From the NCBI GenBank assembly GCA_947652605.1, contig OX393579.1, positions 1,302,001 to 1,366,000 of the forward strand: a DNA stretch of 64,000 nt, read 5' to 3'. The translations under genes were made by a program, and so were the position numbers. Shown here piece after piece: positions 46,845-59,559 of this stretch (positions are counted from its first letter, which is position 1; each line of letters begins with the position of its first letter). This DNA is from Elmis aenea. Its lineage: Eukaryota; Arthropoda; Insecta; Coleoptera; Elmidae. Under the pieces are notes generated by a model. It saw only the letters and a program-made list of their open reading frames with translations, did not search any database and was not told the origin of the DNA.

Positions 46845-49799
46845 CGATTTCATAGAAAGATGACGAGGAAAAATATCAACAAAATAAATATTTCTTCCCT
46901 ACAAACTCGATTCGTATAGGTAGCAATTTTATTGAGCATTTTTTTTTTACGATTTTCTGTGAATCACAGTAAACCAAACAAGATACTCAGTTAAATAACT
47001 AACTGTGTGACAATATACAGAGTTTATTTAACAAAATTAGCTCGTAAATAGTATCGGGATAGTTAAAAGTTATAGAAACATTTTTCTTAATTATTTCCAG
47101 ACGCTAAAAATGTGGTTTGTCATTAAAAGTTAAACAGTGACGTTGAAAAACTTAAAAATCGAAATCTGTACGATTCTAGACACATTAGTGGACTTTATAA
47201 CGAATATTTAGCAATGAAAATACTTTAAAATACAGAAAGATACGACGTATTCACAAAAGCCATCTATATCTATCGCATTTTGGCCTAAAATTACAAGTAA
47301 GGTTTTTTTAAGTCTATAAGGTTCCTACATTTAACACAAAATCGTTTTATTTTATTGATTATCATAAAAACTGCACTGCAAACAATGTGCTAAAATTATA
47401 TTTATAATTTTCTAGAACATTTCGAAGCAGCTAGCATTATTTTTAGCACCGCCTACACTACAACTTTTCAATAAAGGCATTATTTACGTATTGGATTTTA
47501 TTTCATCCTGAACATCCTCACTCCATTGTTCGCGTGAGATTATGCACGTGAGCAACAGCTGAAAATTTTATTGGTTTACAGGAAAAAGCGCACCAACAGT
47601 TGGAACGAAGCGACAGATTTTTAATTTCAGTGTGTGCGCATAAAAAACGCGACTTTACGCCAGTAAATACTGCAGGTGTGAATTAAAAAAGGTAGGTACA
47701 GCGTCGTTTTTACGCTGTAGCAACAATTAATCTGAGCTCCGGATTTTCATGTTGCAGTTTTTCGCATTAAATTTTCATACATGAACTTTGATAACATTTT
47801 AATCTGGAAAATGGGGAAGGGGAGTTGGCCAAAGAATTTAAAATTGTTGCATAATTATTCTTATACTTCTTATAGACTTCTATTGTTGTTGCTAGAAAAA
47901 AATTCTCTCTTTTTAGTTATGATTTAAAATAAGCTAAAAATTCAGTGTGGTGTTAACCATCCACACATATTTTTTAAACAAGTCAATGAAGTGCAATATT
48001 GACCACTTCGAATGCTATCATTCAAGCAAAGGTGATTACCCATAATTGAACATTAAAAAATATTCCTTTTACGCCGATTTTTTTTTTTCAACGTCAAAGT
48101 ACAAGTTTAGCTAACTTCACCCCCATTTTACAGCATCCATTAAATTTGCGAATAACAGAGCGAGCAATGGAATGCAGTCCACATAAGTAGCGGTGTTTAG
48201 CCGCCACACGAGTTAGGTATTTTGCGGTTTTCTTCAAAATAAGTTAATTGAGTTGAAAACTGATGAAGCATCAGAACAAAATTGGGGTAAAGAACCCCAT
48301 GAATAGACGAACTATGTTAAAAGTTGTACTTCAACATTTTTTTTTTTAACTTTTGACCCACAAAAACATACGAAGAAGGCCTGCGAGAACCCTGTGAAAT
48401 AATTTTTAATAAAGAATTTTTATTTTCTTCTTGAAATTTCAACTTTTAGAACACATGAAATATCAATTAGTATCTAATCATTAGAATTACGTTAACTTAA
48501 ATGCATTGCAAATGCTATAAAATTAATCTGTATTTTCTTTAAAACGACCTTCAATCTTTCGCACAGCTATCTACAAAAATGCTGGTACACACATTCCAAC
48601 AATTAAATTAATTTACATAGATACATGAACAAGGTAAATCTTGTATCGATTATCAACCACATCAGCGCTTAAACACGATCCTAGCTCGTTTTTATATCGA
48701 CAAAGCTTCAAATAACAGTTGAATAAATCTGATATCTAAGCGATTCTTCCAGCACACAATTTAATTAAAAACAGCCAACGAAATTGAAGCGAAAAAAAAA
48801 CTATTTGGTATACGAGTCTAGACTCATTCTATATTGATTGTAGCATAATTTTTTCAGTTTTTTCCCTTATTGGCTTATGCATATTTATTTGTTTCAAACC
48901 GTTTACAAATGCTGGAGGCTTTTTAGTTTTTCTCGCCGTTCTGCATTGCACATATTTAAGCTCAAATAACAGCAGACGAATTTAAAAACAAAAGTGCGAT
49001 ATAAAAAAAGTCAGAAACATAATTTGTTTTATTATTTCGTATGTTTTTAATACAACTGCTGTTACGTATGAATTACTGCGGGCTTTAGGAGATTATGGGG
49101 TTGAAAAATATAAAGTAAGTATGGTAGTTTCGTATAAATATAATCCGTTTAGCAATGAAATGCAGGGCAATAGTTGGACGACGTAAAATGATACAGTATG
49201 ATAAATGTTTTTCGAAGGCTAGATACACAGTGCTACAATTTAGTTTCTGTCTAAATTACATGTGAATAGATAAATGAATAAAACTGTAATGGATGAAGAA
49301 ACGAGAGTTTGGAAATTGGCTTTGCATTTAAACAAAAAAATACATTTCAATAAAATGATTTGCTTAATGAACTACCATGTTTAAGTGTATTTATTAATTT
49401 TAGCTTTTATTTATTGGGGTGCAAAATCTAAAATTACATTCTTAAGAAATAAAAAAGTTGACAATGACCCACAAAACATTTGAAGACATCAAAAACAAGT
49501 GCCACCAGCTTATTTCTATAACATAAAAAAGCATTTTTTTAATTTCCCCTGGAAATAGAAGAAATGTTAGCGCAAATAGGTATTGTTTTGTATTTCAGTG
49601 GATTTATCTGAAATTTAGAACAAGATTTATAGATCAAAGGATCCCCATTTAATATACTGTATAGCTCTACATTTCAAGTATACTTTACGATTTTGCATCG
49701 AATTTTGCAACTACATGGGCTGGCCATATTCGTAGATTAAGTTACATACATCACATCAAACTGAATGGTACTTGTATCGCAAACAATCAAAAAACACGA
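46845..49799. other. Non-coding stretch with one dispersed repeat
   Basis: AT-rich apart from short mixed patches around 47500-47740. It contains the second copy of the 3784-3880 repeat. Sequence from about 49440 to 49800 may be decayed upstream mariner sequence, but no motif is clear. Confidence 0.35.
47948..48030 (+). repeat. Dispersed repeat, copy 2
   Basis: GTGGTGTTAACCATCCACACAT through AAGTGCAATATTGACCACTTCG to AATGCTATCATTCAAG aligns with 3784-3880 in the same orientation, with about three quarters of positions matching by eye. Confidence 0.5.
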
Positions 49800-50040
49800 T
49801 ACCCAAAAGAATTGCAGCATTCGTCTTATATTACGGAACTTGCACCAAAAGATTTTTATTTGTTTTCTAACCTACTTCCTGAGCAAATAAACTGTCTATA
49901 GCGACCGGAGAGGCAAACGAACCAGCAAACAAGTACTTACACCGAAGTTATATTTTTTCATTCCAAATTGAAAATTTTATGGAGCGAAATGATAAACATA
50001 AAGCAAAAAACGCGAACGCGAATGAAATAAAATTTTTGTG
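49800..50040 (+). pseudogene. Mariner-type transposase, C-terminal remnant
   Basis: A frame at 49832-49879 reads TELAPKDFYLFSNLLPE, equivalent to the PDLAPSDYFLFP.LKE motif of mariner transposases. The D in KDF occupies the place of the third catalytic aspartate. Downstream, a second stretch reads LWSEMINIK (about 49979-50005), like the RW.KCI.L/V end motif. The bases between are not alignable in one frame. It is a more decayed copy than the one at 3490-3655. Confidence 0.6.
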
Positions 50041-50536
50041 TATATGCTTGACACGATGTCAAATTGCAAAGGGGATGGTGCAGGCAGCACTCCGGCAAAA
50101 TCGTTTACACGTTCGATTTGTCGTTTTAACCTACAAATGAAATTCGAGTGCTGAAAACATGTGCTCCAGTTCCCGAGCGATTTCCCCTAACATGTTTTTG
50201 TTAAGTTCTTGTGAATAATTTAAATTATAAGATGGGAGAAGGCATTGAAACATTCAATAAGTTTTTTTTTAAGGTCAATATTTATTTACGGTTTGAATAT
50301 TAAAACAAATGTACGGAAAACAACTTAATTTAAGTAACTCTAAGCGAGTACTTGCAACTGGGTGAGCTTATCCCTCATGTCAAATCATCGTCCAACAAAA
50401 TTACTTTTAACTGTGATTGTAGTCTTTAATAAATAATTTACAACATAATTTTAATGTTGTCATGTACTGCTGACAATTTACATTATCCGTTTTTATATAT
50501 CAAACCCGACATCAATTCCTGTTAGCGTTAATCTGT

Positions 50537-50875
50537 TCAACATTTAGCTCCAACGCGTGTATTCTGATATTTTTTGTATCGCTTCTTTAGGAATGCAAAT
50601 GACTTTTCATCGGATACTGATAACATTCCCGACATTTCTATTTCCCTTTCTTTTAAAGCGATTCGGGGCAAGGTCCTGCAGGCACTGAAATTGTAAATGC
50701 CTTTAGGAGGCTCCATTTCGTGCTCTCGTCTGAGTCGGAACATTCTTCGTCCTACATTTCCCTTTATTCCCTTCGTGCCTATGTTTATTTTATCTTTATC
50801 AATCTTTCCTGCTGTCAGTAGTAAGCACTTTAGAAAGGAAAGCCCATTCCAATGAATGCATTCTTTTGTAAGCAT
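50537..50875 (-). other. Unrecognised 112-codon open frame
   Basis: It begins with ATG at 50875 and runs to a stop at 50537. The predicted peptide is rich in K and R with no membrane segment, no repeated motif and no domain I recognise. It lies in a patch of slightly higher G+C (about 50520-51100). No obvious splice acceptor or donor frames it. In AT-rich DNA this length is unusual but not decisive; a decayed gene fragment or chance are both possible. Confidence 0.2.
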
Positions 50876-51269
50876 CCTACCAGCTCGTATTCGCGAACTG
50901 CAAACCCTTTGTGGCTGTTAGCGAAATTTCTGTAACTACACTTTTATGTATATGGGTTAACAAAACCAAGTCCTTGCTTCTACGCTCTGTGTAGGACGCA
51001 CTTTGTTCCTTAAAGGAGGAAAACGACGTAGCTGCAGATGTAATTGATTTAATTACTCGAATTCCCGAGCGAATTCTTCCTCGTTAGATTTAACAAAATA
51101 GGATAAAATCCAAAGACGTTTTCAATAATTAAACTAAAACGAATCCTGTAATTTTATTTACAAGGACTTGTAGCCGGAAAAACTTGCATACAATTGTCAA
51201 CTTATGGCCTTATTAAACGATTCTTGGAATTAGCGACTTAAATTCCTAATACCAGCATCGCAAACTGAG

Positions 51270-51767
51270 CTACGAGAAAAACAAAGCACACAAGAATCCT
51301 ACATTACACGCGTAAACATAAATTAATACAGATAACGGCACATTCACGAACTTCTCTCCTGAATAATAAAGATAAAGGTAAAGATTTAACTTCACCTTAA
51401 CGAAAACAGATCCTGCGGGATTCTTTTGACTTCTATCGGGACGATCTTGCGTTTCAGGATCCCTTTCCGAACAATACACCATCGTCAAAGTTGAAATAAC
51501 CGCAGAACGGTTGACAACATCAAAAACTTCGCGTTTCTTGCACATTATTACATCAATTATTCTTCGTAGAGCGAACCAAACGAAGCTAAACTGTACGACG
51601 GCAGTGGAAATTGTGCAAATCACTAATTTACTTCGATTTTTACGACTTAACAAACGACATAGTTCGACGTTATTATGAATTAAGTTCGTAAGGACGACTA
51701 TAGGATATGGACATAGTTTACAGAAGATAATAACTACATGGTGGGTTGAATTTCGGAAGTCGCACAA
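51270..51767 (-). other. Longest open frame in the window (165 codons), probably not a gene
   Basis: The frame opens with TTG at 51767; the first ATG lies about 72 codons in, so at most about 90 residues would start normally. The predicted peptide has a hydrophobic stretch early and another near the end but no recognisable family. The DNA has locally higher G+C and CpG, which lengthens random frames. I see no convincing promoter, intron boundary or codon pattern. If functional it could be an unannotated exon on the inferred host-gene strand. Confidence 0.15.
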
Positions 51768-51779
51768 CGGCTAAGGCAT

Positions 51780-53088
51780 TATCGGCCCGCGCATACTTAT
51801 TAGTTTAACATTTCTAGGTATTCCAGGCGGGTAAATTAATGCTCGGAAGAGGGTTATCGCGTCTAGCGAGTTTTAATTCCTTTACATACAAAAAAAAAAC
51901 ACCCACTAGCCGCGTGCAATCTCTTCGTAATTGAAATAATCATGGAAAGTTTTAAGCAGAAAACTTCGCAGTGGCTGCATATTTTAGCGGAAGCGCAGTT
52001 TAAATAAACGTTCTGCACAATGTCCGTCAATTACTTGAAATAAACGGCACGGAAGATTTTAGCTGCAAGTTATTTTTTACCAGTAAAGTCCGCTAGCAGT
52101 AACGCTCGATCATAGAAGCTTTGTTTTACAATTATTATTTTTTTAGTCAAATCGAATTTATAATTTTTGTATAACAATGATAAACTACAGCCAACTTAAC
52201 ATCAAAGTGGTTTTAAAAATTTACAATAAAGTTACGTTATTTTTATAAGATTGGTGCAGTTTGTAATTTGTGGTGAACTCGCAACAATTTTAGAGTCAAA
52301 ATTAACAAAATTTTAAACAATTTTGATACATATTGGCATGTTGCCTTTCAACAAGAGGTCCTCTGATATTCAAAAAACCAACGCCTTCATTTATTCTGCA
52401 GAATACTGAATGGATAAACTGAAAAAATTAACGTGGGATACAAATCAATACGCATTTACCATTTACAAGAGGCAACAAAAAACCGCATCTTCTCGTTATA
52501 CAAATCACACGTAAATTAAAAAGGTGTCTAGACTACATAAACAAGCTAAAGAAGTTTTAGAAAACCACACATTCATTAAACAAACTTTGTTCTAAAACTG
52601 TTCGAAAATCAGTAACGGTAACTTCCCTAATTACCGTAGATATACAAGCGAGTTTTTCGCGATAACAATAACACAAACTTCCCATATTATCGGTAAATGC
52701 TACGCTACATTATCTTTCTCTTGACAGAAATCTAAGAACGCCTTTGTTTAATTAACGAACAACAGCGTATTCCCGTTAACAAGCGATTATATTATTGGCT
52801 TTATTGGGTTAGCAACAAGTTGTATTAAACAATGCTTATAATCGACATTTCGCGATACAAATTCGCATCGCTGGTTGTTGATATGATTACCGAGATGGTA
52901 ATAAGGCTTTTAATTAAGCAATATAAGCTCGCGCGAACATCAGTTCTGCAGCATACAGAAGATACAACATTTGGCTAAGCTCTTTATCACGATATTCCAG
53001 AATCCGCATCTAGAGACCCTTGGATTAATTTGTAATGCGGAACAAAGTTAACTTAGAATGCATTACATGTATGTAAGTGTTGCCAACT
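51780..53088. other. Non-coding stretch, nothing specific seen
   Basis: No frame above 60 codons, no array and no strong splice signal. Confidence 0.4.
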
Positions 53089-53460
53089 ACAGTGGCGTGC
53101 AAAATAATAGTAGTATTTATCAGTGTGTACATCTTTGCAAAGCACGATGGCACCTAAATTTATCTCGAGAATATAAAAGTATTTGATCAATACAAAAAAG
53201 CAATGCCCTGTGCCAAAATTAAATTTGCCAAGGAACACTGAGATTCTCCAATGACTGGAGAGAAATATTTTTTAGTCTGATTACACTAAAATTTTAAATT
53301 AACTGAACATTATACATTTTTTGTATAGTTCTAAAGCATTTACAAAAATCTGATGGATTTAAAATGAACCGAAAACATATTGAGTTTTGCAAAGAATACC
53401 AAAGTATTGACTGTGTGAAAACGCTGTATTATTTAAATAGTAAATTAATTACTAATAAGT
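53089..53460 (+). pseudogene. Tc1-like element remnant with one terminus
   Basis: TACAGTGGCGTGCAAAATAA at 53088-53107 is a typical Tc1-type terminus with its TA target. About 120 bp later a frame reads AKIKFAKEH, then in a shifted frame FSNDWREIFFS (to about 53280), the order of the (R)..FA..H...W...IFSDE region around the second catalytic aspartate. A further shift gives KSDGFKMNRKH near 53350. The DNA between the terminus and this region is too short for an intact element, so it is internally deleted as well as frameshifted. The opposite terminus was not found. Confidence 0.6.
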
Positions 53461-55000
53461 GTGTTGGGCCAAAAGAATAACTTCAAAATCCGATATTTAT
53501 TTGTTTTCACAGAAAAAAAGTTTAGCAATCAGCGAAATAAATCTGTGATTATAGGCAAAAAAATTTATGTAGTTGGAAAAGCGATATAATAAAAACTTGG
53601 AGCAGTTTAGTCCTGTCTCGGAAAAACGTATTGGTTATTCGATATTATTATCGGAAGCACAAAGCTTCTTGATAAAAATGATAGCAGGAGATTTTGCACA
53701 AACAACAGCTTCGGAGCAATTTATTTTTGTCTTTGTGTATTCCCATAAATGAGAGGTCCTTTGTAAAATTGTCGGATTCAATTAAATTAATTGTTACACG
53801 ACATGATATACAGCAAAAAAAGCTAAAATATTTATTTTAAAAAATAAATTACGTAACGACATTATGTCCTCAAGACGAATTTGCACATTGCATAATTTAA
53901 GCAAAAAAATATATTAAAAAACGAAAATAGTTTTTACGAGCTTTGTAGTGCTTTTTCATAATTTGTTTAATAGCTAATGTTTTTATTTAATTTTCTTTAT
54001 AATTATAATTTAATTGTAAAAGATGTTATGCTGACATTTTTCGGACCCCAAAAAATTTCCTACAGTTAGGCCATTTTGTGCAGAACCCTGTCAACCGATG
54101 TAAGGTTTTTAATCTGAACCTAGTTGGTACATGGTACAACACAATACGTTTGGATAACAAGTCGATATCTGTATAAACTGCGATATGAAATATACGACCC
54201 GACATTTTCCGCCATATATTAGTCCAATAATGTTGTCGCTGTGGAGCATAACCAATGAAACTATTAGAATTTGCGGACGCTGTACTATTGTAATTAACGA
54301 TTGCCATGCATATGCATTTATATGTATATGTGGGTGAAAGATAATTCCCGATTCGGAGGACAGAGCTTTATTAATGGTCGGTGTATGCACGAGTATTCGA
54401 ACAATGCACACGCTAAATGAAATGTATTATCCCTAATGTTGTTTGTTTTTGCGTTAAACTTTTTAATATAGAATGCAATCTATATGTAAAACAAGACATT
54501 CTTTGTTGTTGATTTGTGGAGGTAATAATTTTCGAAATATAAATGGTATTTTACCAAGTGTTGTTCACTTTGTCGAAATGAACCAAAATGACTTATTCTT
54601 CGCGAGAAGATATTCTCCTAACCAATTTTTAATTAAACTCGTGTACATACTTATCTTTAAAGTGATTAACTTACATTAAGCAAAGTTTATCTAAAAAAAA
54701 TAATTCGAATATATTAACTTAACAAACCAAAGACTAACAGTAAACACAACTATGTAATTGTAATATCTACATGAATACTGCAAGGGCGCCAACTGATAGT
54801 TCAAAAAACATATCCAAAAAGACCAACCCTACCCCAACGAAATTAATACGTCACACAGTTATATCGTAATTTTTAAATCGGAGTCTCTATTTAACATAGA
54901 AACATACTGGTCTATTATTTTTTTCATTCTGCGCATAAATATATAGTTTTAAAGTTAATGGCCCTATTTTTAATGTCAATACCTACGCTAAACCAAAGAA
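53461..55000. other. Non-coding stretch, nothing specific seen
   Basis: Overlapping short minus-strand frames at 54026-54411 match nothing recognised. AT-rich elsewhere. Confidence 0.4.
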
Positions 55001-55014
55001 GCAAAAAAACTCAC

Positions 55015-55043
55015 CAAGAAACTTGAATTCAAATCGTACATAC
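55015..55043 (-). promoter_or_regulatory. Recursive splice site (ratchet point) 3 with 29-nt RS-exon
   Basis: On the minus strand the sequence reads TTTTTCTTTTACAG|GTATGT, with the junction between 55044 and 55043. The pyrimidine tract is nearly unbroken for about 20 bases. The fused donor GTATGT is acceptable though weaker than at the other two sites. A second, better donor, TTCTTG|GTGAGT, starts at 55014 and defines a 29-nt RS-exon that would shift the frame. Use of the regenerated donor would give a 20.6-kb step to ratchet point 2. Confidence 0.6.
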
Positions 55044-55049
55044 CTGTAA

Positions 55050-58000
55050 AAGAAAAAAAAAAGAATTATTACACAAATAAATGTCGACCATAATTTAAAA
55101 AAAAAAACTCTTCATGTTTGTACAGATGATTAGTTTTACATTTAAATAATTTCAAGTAATGGATGTAGCTATACATTTTAAATAAAATCGCAGGATTATC
55201 ATCTGAAAACTATATGAAAGTTGTTATATCCACTGAAACACATCCGAGAATTAATGTTCGTCCAAGTACGCATTCAGACAAATGGAACAATGCAATGTAA
55301 TACTGGCTGTCATCCCTTTGCCCGTAGGCAGTTACCAGTATGAAAATATTTTGTCAGCTTTTGCAATGTGTGTAATATATAGACCTAACCATTAAATTAA
55401 GTAAACGCGCTCAGACCAAACACATTCGCCCATTAAACCCAAAAAAGTAATAATTATGAAACACATTTTTAATCATGGGGACTTCCAGGGTACACTTAAC
55501 ACCACCATTAAATTTATCAGACAAAAATATACTGTAAAAATGTAATATCAACACAAGTATATCAGTCACATAATTCAATCATATTAAATTAGCCGCCATT
55601 TCTCAAACATTATTCTTTTAAATACCTATTTAATTTTTACAATTTTTGTTCCTAGGCATAAAAACAAACGAACCACCGAACGTTACCTTAAAATACAATT
55701 AATTATTTAAAAATCAACTTCTCAAAGTTTGCGCAGTTATTTGTACATTTTAATGAAAAATAAATATTCCGTATTTGTGTTAGGGTTCAGGATACATTTC
55801 CATGCGCCTCTGCAAATATTTAGTCTTGGTATGAGAAATGAGCAGAAAATAACAAAGAATGAATAAAACAAGATCTTAAACTTAAATCGATACACGCAAA
55901 TTTTCAATGATATTTTAACTCCACAAAATACAAAAATACAAAGGTTGTTTACATATCTGAAATGGCATAAATATTTGCAGTACATACCTTTAGGGTTCTA
56001 AAATATCGTTTCTTCTTAATATTTTGTAAATTTGTAATAAATATGGAAGCTCTGTCTTTTATTATAAGGCAGTTAAAAGCTGAGGTGTTCTAAGTGGGAA
56101 TTTGTATAAGATATTTTCAATGTTTCGCTCCCCATTAAAATGACACAGTCAACTCACAGTCGGGACATTGTCTTATATGTGTGAATTAGGTTATATTAAA
56201 CGAAATTAAAGGGCTAAAGTTTGTTGTTGAGCTAAGGCAAAGCTATCCATTAAAAGTATAAGAAGAAATATTAGAGGTAATTACAATCAGCTATAAAAAA
56301 TTATAAGCTAATAAATATTTTACTTTGTTGAATGTTGATTAGCATCTTAAGAAAACGCATGTTACTGCTTCCATAACATTCCATTTCGCCGTCGACTATT
56401 TACATAGTGAAACTGAACGTGCCTTCTTTCAGTCTCTGAAAAATAAATGACGTCGGTTTTTTTCTACGTCCGATCAATACTTGCGGATTCCACGAAATGT
56501 AAAAAATTCAATCCCGCTTCTGTTAGGTGGACGTCCCTTTGCTTGTGATGGGTTTTCTTCTCGTGATTTTATGGCCATACACAAAACTTTATCCGCAATA
56601 TCCGTTCGAAATCCCACTTCGATCCAGATTTAGGATGCTTATAAAAAGTGAGGGGACCAACAAATATGCTCGTACCAATACAATCAAGAGCGGGAGTTCG
56701 ATATTGCCCTCTTTAACACATTTAATGGGAGTATTTTCGTTTTTATTCGACTACTTTTCGTGTGTATTCTACTTGGGACAGATTGGAACACACGCGCATA
56801 AACAAATATGTCGTTAAAAAATACAATGTTTTAGGCTTTTTACGCTCTTGAAACTATTTTACGTGATTGTGTGCCGGGGAAATAGTTTAACTGCAATGTT
56901 TTCATACAGCTCCAAATTTGTTTGATAAGCGGTATAACGAAATTACGTTTAATAATGGACGCCTAGAGTACTGTTATCGACTGCTTTTGATGAGTCATTG
57001 CTTTGCAGTCCACTTTATTTACAATCTTTTCGTAAATTGAATTGAAATTACATCTAAACGTGGGCTTATTGCAGTAGTTATCTTAATTATTACAATTAAA
57101 AATTAAGAAAACTTATAAAGAGATGGGAGCCTCGAAACCAATCTACCTTTTCCACAAAAGACGTTCTTCATAGATAATAACATGGGCAATTTTAACTTAA
57201 CTTATTGACATTCACTTTAAAATGAAACGTTGAATAATTAAAACTTTGGCCGACGAAAATATTCACTTGCATTTGGTAAAAGTGATAGAATTGTATTTAA
57301 ACAAGAACTACTTCGAGCTGGGTTGCACAAAAGACGTTTCCACGTTATTTATACCAGCGACTGTTGCTCTCCGTGTGTTATAGTTACTTAAGATGGCAGT
57401 AAAATCTAATGTACCTATATCGCCGGTAGCCTGGTCGATTACCTCGGTAACTGGCGACCGTTAAAATATTTTTCCACTTTTCCAAGGGCTATAGAAATTT
57501 TACATGAAGTAGGGTTCAGGGTCGAATAACAAAAATCTTACTGGAATAGCCAAAGCGATTTTTTTGCCACATATGCATAGTACATATCGGGCTATACAGC
57601 ACCCTATCATTAGCCCAAAAATATCACCTTAAAGGTATCACAAAATAGAATTTCTTTCAATACCATACTTCTAAAAATATAATTTTTGTCAATTCCAGCC
57701 CACTACTGTTATTTTTCAACTGCTACGATTTTATAGAAATATTGTTTATTCAACAGTCTACTGCAGAAGCATGATGACAAACAAAGCAAACTGTGTTATA
57801 GTTTTTGATATATATGGGTACTGTACATGTTCTTTAATTTAACCAAATATCTATCTCTTATAGCTTACGACACCAATATGGACATCCTTTTTATGTAATT
57901 CTTGACCATTTTGGTATTTAGCGTTAGTTAACGCTAATTATGTCTCGTCGGTACTTCGTCCGGATTGAATTATTGCGTTAATTTCCGAGATTGCAAAGGA

Positions 58001-59559
58001 CATATGGGAATAACTGGTAATTTACCGAATCAGCCGTTAAATAAGGGTCAAGCAATCGATCGGACAAAACCCCGAGGATAATTAACGCACATTCAATTTA
58101 CAGTTGGACCTTAATAAGGATCACATAGCACACTAACTTATGAGGTCATATCTTGTGTCTCGCTTTGCTCGCAAGTTCACTACGAACTAGCGGGATAGAG
58201 CAGGATAACGCGGAGTCCTTAAAGGACGCTCCTAGGGTTCGTGCCACATAGGATAAACCTTAACCAGGATTCCAGGATTAGTGAAGTTATTTACCTGGGA
58301 ATTATGGTAAATAAACACAATCTAATACAAGATTAAATAAATGCAGGTATAACACCAGACATACTTGAGAATTTATAACCGTTAGGTATATTAGATTTCT
58401 GCAAACGCGACAAAGGGATTTAATTATTTATATAAATCCCTGAACCAGCAGCTTATTAAATATGGCAAACAATAAAATTAACGACAATACAGATGTACAA
58501 AAAAGACAAGGTTTCACTCAGTACGTATACAAAGAAATTTTAATAATTTCTTAAGGAATTTAAATTTACCTTATTTACAAATGTACCTAAAAATAACTCA
58601 TCATTTACAATTTGTAAAGCAAAAACGCAGTAAAAAACTTGCTAAAATGTTCCTTACGCAGACATCTAATGTCATTTTTTATTTTACAAGGTTTAAAATA
58701 CTTTTATACATTAACATAAATGAGATAAATTAAAAATCACATCTGTTTTATGTAAAATTCCTTGTTGTAATGCAAAACCAGTTGCAACACTACTATCTCT
58801 TGCCATATAACGATACAAAAGCAATATTTTTTCAATATTTCAATATTATGGGTACTCATCTCTACTCGAATTATTATAACATTCGAAACGATCAATGTTG
58901 CAACTTGTTCGGTTCACACACAGCAAAGTTAAACGAAATAATTTTAATTAAAATATGTAAAATTAACATCAAAAAACGTACTGCTGTGATATTTCATTTG
59001 TCTATTTGCATAGCAGTAACATAAATACAGTCGATATCGTCAATCAAAAGCCAATATAATTAATAACATATTAAAATAACGTCATTTTAATGTTTAAATT
59101 AGCATACGTCTAATAAATTGCTGATTGCAGTGATGCAAATATTTTTAACTGCGACTTCGTGGTTAGTAAATTCGATTTTGTGGACTGTCGTGAAAAGTGC
59201 ACTGTTTCTAGTATACGATTTGTGCACCAATAATTTAATTTAATTTGGTGTTTGCTAATCCCAGGCAAACATCGTTATGCAAATGGAAATAGGATTGCAT
59301 CTGTGAAGGTTTCGATTTTAATATATTTGGGTGCATCAAATTCAATTAAAGTTCTGGGTAATCTAAAAGGAGTTTTTTTGCCTAATTGAAATAAATTTTG
59401 TGCTGGTCATTATTGATAGTTATCGGGATTAGTAAAAAATATAGTGAAACACCCTCTAGTCAGGTAATGTGCTTTGACCAAATAATTTACTTGGGTAATG
59501 ATTCCGTGGTTTCGTAGCTAAGCAACGCCCTTTGAAATGCATTTTGGACATATCGTAAT
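55050..59559. other. Non-coding stretch without recognised genes
   Basis: Frames such as 56527-56817 (GTG start) and 58770-59024 are unrecognised. A slightly GC-richer patch lies at 58140-58260. No arrays were seen. Confidence 0.4.
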
